The notes beneath the pieces were generated by a model. The model was not told the DNA's origin and searched no databases. It saw nothing but the letters and a program-made list of their open reading frames with translations. Both the position numbers and the translations under genes were made by a program. Shown here in pieces: positions 30,856 through 33,206 of a DNA stretch of 33,206 nt (position 1 is its first letter; the number at the start of each line of letters is the position of its first letter). Origin of the DNA: Rhodobacteraceae bacterium UBA3069 (GTDB lineage Bacteria > Pseudomonadota > Alphaproteobacteria > Rhodobacterales > Rhodobacteraceae); contig DFBX01000049.1 of assembly GCA_002366795.1 (NCBI GenBank), positions 1 to 33,206 of the forward strand. The letters run 5' to 3'.

Positions 30856-31584
30856 ATGGCAATTCTTGATAAACACACGATCCTAGAGAAGAACGTCACC
30901 CTGTTGGCAATCTTCGCCTTCCTGGTCGTGACCATTGGCGGCATCGTGCAGATTGCACCGTTGTTCTGGCTGGAAAACACCATCGAGGATGTAGAGGGCA
31001 TGCGCCCCTACACCCCGCTGGAACTGGCCGGGCGTGACATCTACGTGCGCGAAGGCTGCTATGTCTGCCACAGCCAGATGGTTCGCCCCATGCGGGACGA
31101 GGTGGAACGCTATGGTCACTACAGCCTCGCGGCTGAGTCGCAATACGACCACCCGTTCCAGTGGGGGTCCAAGCGGACCGGGCCTGACCTGGCCCGCGTC
31201 GGTCGCCGCTACTCGGACGAGTGGCACGTGGACCACCTGACCGACCCGCAATCGGTTGTTCCGGTGTCGGTGATGCCCAAGTACGGTTTCCTGTCGAACA
31301 AGCTGATCGACGGCAAATACGTCGAAGACGTGATGGCCACGCATGAATTCGTGGGTGTGCCTTATACGGACGAGATGATCGAAGCCGGCAAGGAAGACTT
31401 TGCCGCGCAGGCAGATCCCGACAGCGACTATGACGGCCTGCTGGAACGCTATGGCGAAGACGTGCAAGTGCGCAACTTCGACGGGCAGCCCGGCATCACC
31501 GAAATGGACGCGCTGATCGCTTACCTGCAAATGCTGGGCACGTTGGTCGATTTCTCGACTTTCACGCCTGACGCAAGCCGCTGA
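30856..31584 (+). CDS. ccoO: cbb3-type cytochrome c oxidase subunit II
   Basis: This encodes 242 residues. One membrane helix (about 14-37) anchors a periplasmic mono-heme c domain with CYVCH (Cys68, Cys71, His72) and axial Met in SVMPKYG. The conserved SQMVRPMRDEVERYG and GPDLARVGRRYSDEWH blocks identify CcoO (FixO). It takes electrons from CcoP or a soluble donor and passes them to subunit I. AGGAGGGCTGGAGAG lies before the ATG. It is 14 bp from ccoN and 10 bp from ccoQ, one operon. Confidence 0.97.
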   Translation: MAILDKHTILEKNVTLLAIFAFLVVTIGGIVQIAPLFWLENTIEDVEGMRPYTPLELAGRDIYVREGCYVCHSQMVRPMRDEVERYGHYSLAAESQYDHPFQWGSKRTGPDLARVGRRYSDEWHVDHLTDPQSVVPVSVMPKYGFLSNKLIDGKYVEDVMATHEFVGVPYTDEMIEAGKEDFAAQADPDSDYDGLLERYGEDVQVRNFDGQPGITEMDALIAYLQMLGTLVDFSTFTPDASR

Positions 31585-31594
31585 GGTGGGGAAT

Positions 31595-31789
31595 ATGGAC
31601 ACCTATTCCTTCCTCAGAGAGTTCGCGGACAGCTGGATGCTCGTCGCTCTCTTCGCTTTCTTCGTGGGCATGATCCTTTGGGTCATGCGCCCGGGGTCGC
31701 GCAAGACCTACCGCGACGTGGCGAACATCCCGTTCCGGCATGAAGACAAACCCGCTGTCGATGACAGCGGTGAGCCCAAGGAGGCTTGA
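31595..31789 (+). CDS. ccoQ: cbb3-type oxidase small subunit CcoQ
   Basis: This predicts 64 residues from the ATG at 31595, giving MDTYSFLREFADSW; GAGG is 8 nt before it, and an upstream GTG at 31586 is less likely. A single membrane helix (about 14-33, SWMLVALFAFFVGMILWVMR) is followed by the CcoQ signature RPGSRKTYRDVANIPFRHED and a short acidic tail. CcoQ stabilises the CcoNOP complex or protects its function in oxygen. The 3' end holds the AAGGAGG ribosome site of ccoP, so the two genes are tightly linked. Confidence 0.95.
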   Translation: MDTYSFLREFADSWMLVALFAFFVGMILWVMRPGSRKTYRDVANIPFRHEDKPAVDDSGEPKEA

Positions 31790-31793
31790 TTAC

Positions 31794-32672
31794 ATGGCAA
31801 AACAACCGAACAAGAAGCAGGAGGTCGGGACGACCGGCCACTCCTGGGACGGTATCGAAGAGCTGAACAACCCGCTTCCGCGTTGGTGGCTCTGGACCTT
31901 CTACATCTGCATCGTTTACGCGATCGGCTATTCCATCGCCTATCCGGCATGGCCGGGCATCAACAAGGCCACCGCAGGTTTCCTCGGGTTCTCGACCCGT
32001 GGGCAGGTAGCCGAGGAGATCGCGGCGGTCGAAACCAAACTGGCGCCGATGAACGACAAGCTGGCCTCGGTCGAGCTGGCCTCGATCTCGGGTGACGCAG
32101 AGCTGAACGGCTTCGCGCAATCGGCCGGTGCCGCCGTGTTCAAGACTTGGTGTGCCCAGTGTCATGGCGACGGTGCCGCAGGTGCCAAGGGCTATCCTAA
32201 CCTGCTGGACGATGACTGGCTGTGGGGTGGTGCCATCGAGGACATCCACTTCACCATCACGCACGGCATCCGCAACGAGGACGACCCCGAGGGTGAGGCC
32301 CGCTATAGCGAAATGCCTGCCTTCGGTCGCGATGAAATCCTTGAAAAGGAAGAAATCGCACAGGTCGTGAGCTATGTGATGTCGCTGGCACCGGGCAGCA
32401 CGCCCGCCGACGCATCCATGGTCGAAGCCGGTGCCGTGGTGTACGAGGACAACTGCGCCGCCTGCCATATGGAAGACGGCACAGGCGACCGCATGCAAGG
32501 CGCGCCGAACCTGACCGACGCGATCTGGCTGTATGGCGGTGACTACGACGCCCTGATGGAAACGGTGACGAATGCCCGTTACGGCGTGATGCCGAACTGG
32601 AACACCCGTCTGTCCGAGGCAGAGATCCGCGCCGTGGCAACCTATGTCCACAGCCTTGGTGGTGGTGAGTAA
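31794..32672 (+). CDS. ccoP: cbb3-type cytochrome c oxidase subunit III, diheme
   Basis: This predicts 292 residues from the ATG at 31794, 4 bp after ccoQ; an upstream frame to 31740 overlaps ccoQ and is rejected. An N-terminal helix (about 31-52) with the conserved WWLWTFYICIVYAIGY anchors two periplasmic heme c domains. These are CAQCH (Cys120, Cys123, His124) with Met174 in SEMPAFG, and CAACH (Cys221, Cys224, His225) with Met266 in GVMPNW. It receives electrons from c-type carriers such as cytochrome c552. It is the last gene of the operon; no ccoG or ccoH follows in the window. Confidence 0.97.
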   Translation: MAKQPNKKQEVGTTGHSWDGIEELNNPLPRWWLWTFYICIVYAIGYSIAYPAWPGINKATAGFLGFSTRGQVAEEIAAVETKLAPMNDKLASVELASISGDAELNGFAQSAGAAVFKTWCAQCHGDGAAGAKGYPNLLDDDWLWGGAIEDIHFTITHGIRNEDDPEGEARYSEMPAFGRDEILEKEEIAQVVSYVMSLAPGSTPADASMVEAGAVVYEDNCAACHMEDGTGDRMQGAPNLTDAIWLYGGDYDALMETVTNARYGVMPNWNTRLSEAEIRAVATYVHSLGGGE

Positions 32673-32689
32673 TCCTGCCTGAGAGTTCC

Positions 32690-32761
32690 CTTGGGCAGTG
32701 ATGCCCAGGGGCGGTGTCGGCCCTTCCGTCCTGTTCGCGTGTTTCCTGGAAGGCCGACACC
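32690..32761 (+). repeat. two stable hairpins in the ccoP 3' region
   Basis: CTTGGGCA (32690-32697) and TGCCCAGG (32702-32709) make a hairpin with loop GTGA. GGTGTCGGCC (32713-32722) pairs perfectly with GGCCGACACC (32752-32761), extended by TTCC/GGAA. They precede the operon terminator and could define a stable 3' fragment. Confidence 0.7.
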
Positions 32762-32770
32762 ATAAATAGA

Positions 32771-32808
32771 GCCGCCCCGTGGCAAAGGCTACGGGGCGGT
32801 TTCGTTTT
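32771..32808 (+). terminator. intrinsic terminator of ccoNOQP
   Basis: GCCGCCCCGT (32771-32780) pairs ACGGGGCGGT (32791-32800) with one G-U end pair and a 10-nt loop, followed by TTCGTTTTT. Confidence 0.9.
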
Positions 32809-32915
32809 TGGTGAATTTGTTTCGCTGGTGCCGTTCAGGGCGCTGTTTCCAGCGGTTGCCGCGCCATGGTCAGTGGCAAGGGGGACCGCCGCGGCGGGGC
32901 GGATTGCGGTCCGGT

Positions 32916-33068
32916 TCAGTCATCGCGCTTCTCTAGGTTCCAGGGCTTGCCTTCTGCGCGCTTGCGCGGGGCAGGGCGGTTAAGCTGGCGCGGGTTCTGG
33001 CAGGTGGCCACCATCATGGCATTTGCGAAAACCCCGATCATTTGCGCCACCATACGGGCGGGGTCCAT
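32916..33068 (-). CDS. possible 50-residue basic protein
   Basis: ATG 33068 opens a 51-codon minus-strand frame ending in TGA 32916-32918. The product begins MDPARMVAQMIGVFAN and ends PRKRAEGKPWNLEKRDD, so a short hydrophobic N-terminus is followed by a basic tail. It overlaps the end of the upstream minus-strand gene by 31 nt in another frame. A 7-bp inverted repeat (32883-32889/32906-32912) lies just beyond its stop. There is no family match that I recognise. It may be a real coupled gene or a chance frame. Confidence 0.35.
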   Translation of the reverse strand: MDPARMVAQMIGVFANAMMVATCQNPRQLNRPAPRKRAEGKPWNLEKRDD

Positions 33069-33206
33069 TCTGGGTGGTGCGCCATGATAGCTGTCTGCCA
33101 GCGCGCGCCTTCTGCATCCAGCGTGGGCCAGTTTGTTTGCGGCGGATCAAGGCTCATCCGGGCGTGGATATTGAAATATTTCTTGTTATACTGCGAGTCC
33201 TTGAAC
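33038..33206 (-). CDS. 3' end of an unidentified protein gene, cut by the window
   Basis: A minus-strand frame enters from the right edge and ends in TGA 33038-33040 after 55 visible residues (FKDSQYNKKYFNIHARM near the edge, TPPVWWRK at the end). Composition is aromatic-rich and codon use is plausible for the genome. A start at ATG 33157 would leave only 39 residues and has no ribosome site, so the gene most likely begins outside the window. No motif points to a function. It converges on ccoNOQP, whose terminator lies between them. Confidence 0.5.
   Translation of the reverse strand, partial: FKDSQYNKKYFNIHARMSLDPPQTNWPTLDAEGARWQTAIMAHHPEWTPPVWWRK

Noticed and set aside
29273..30862. 529-codon minus-strand frame opposite ccoN.
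   Set aside because: Antisense of an oxidase subunit with all metal ligands in place.
1..33206. Mobile elements, prophage, CRISPR arrays, tRNA genes or toxin-antitoxin pairs.
   Set aside because: No transposase, integrase, spaced direct repeats, tRNA-like arms or paired small toxin genes were recognised by eye; codon use looks uniform.

Overview
The window is a compact, GC-rich piece of an alphaproteobacterial chromosome, most likely order Rhodobacterales (Roseobacter/Rhodobacter relatives). The grounds are a cbb3 oxidase operon (ccoNOQP) beside uspA, hemN and an FnrL-type regulator, a TrcR/DUF1013 regulator, a membrane-anchored cytochrome c552 next to prephenate dehydratase, and a fold-III ornithine/lysine decarboxylase with a long leader. 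No insertion sequence, prophage, CRISPR array or tRNA was seen. About 90 percent is coding.

Layout. 1-2.1 kb: a small membrane protein, a secreted RNase T2, and divergently TrcR with a strong terminator. 2.2-5.8 kb: a LuxR-type HTH/alpha-beta hydrolase fusion preceded by an 11-G tract and ending in a 20-bp perfect inverted repeat. It is followed by about 550 bp without an annotated gene, which carries foldable RNA, a terminator, a 16-bp palindrome, a possible 47-residue upstream ORF and the decarboxylase leader, then the decarboxylase. 5.8-9.5 kb: recR, ybaB and dnaX on the minus strand, interrupted by an opposite-strand gene that looks frameshifted at an AAAA run. 9.6-12.1 kb: a Ca-binding-repeat protein with an N-terminal hydrophobic segment, a YpfJ-type metallopeptidase and a dual-specificity phosphatase. 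12.2-15.6 kb: rsgA, the SRP RNA gene and a CpdB-like nucleotidase on the minus strand. 15.9-19 kb: nudC, an SRPBCC protein, pheA and cytochrome c552.

19.2-24.9 kb: the yejABEF peptide/oligopeptide ABC importer as a tightly overlapping operon. It converges on a minus-strand endonuclease/exonuclease/phosphatase-family gene that follows hemN. 27.2-32.8 kb is an oxygen-response block: fnrL, a UspA-family protein and ccoNOQP. FNR-type boxes (TTGAY-N4-RTCAA) lie between hemN and fnrL (one) and between uspA and ccoN (two). FnrL should therefore tune its own gene, anaerobic heme synthesis (HemN), the stress protein and the high-affinity oxidase together; the cytochrome c552 gene elsewhere in the window may encode an electron carrier for terminal oxidases. 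The right edge holds the end of an unidentified minus-strand gene.

The least-explained DNA is the 3.96-4.55 kb interval (perfect inverted repeat, foldable RNA, palindrome, upstream ORF and possible ribosome-site sequestration before a polyamine enzyme), the probable +1 frameshift at 6.70 kb, and a 21-nt motif placed after three stop codons.
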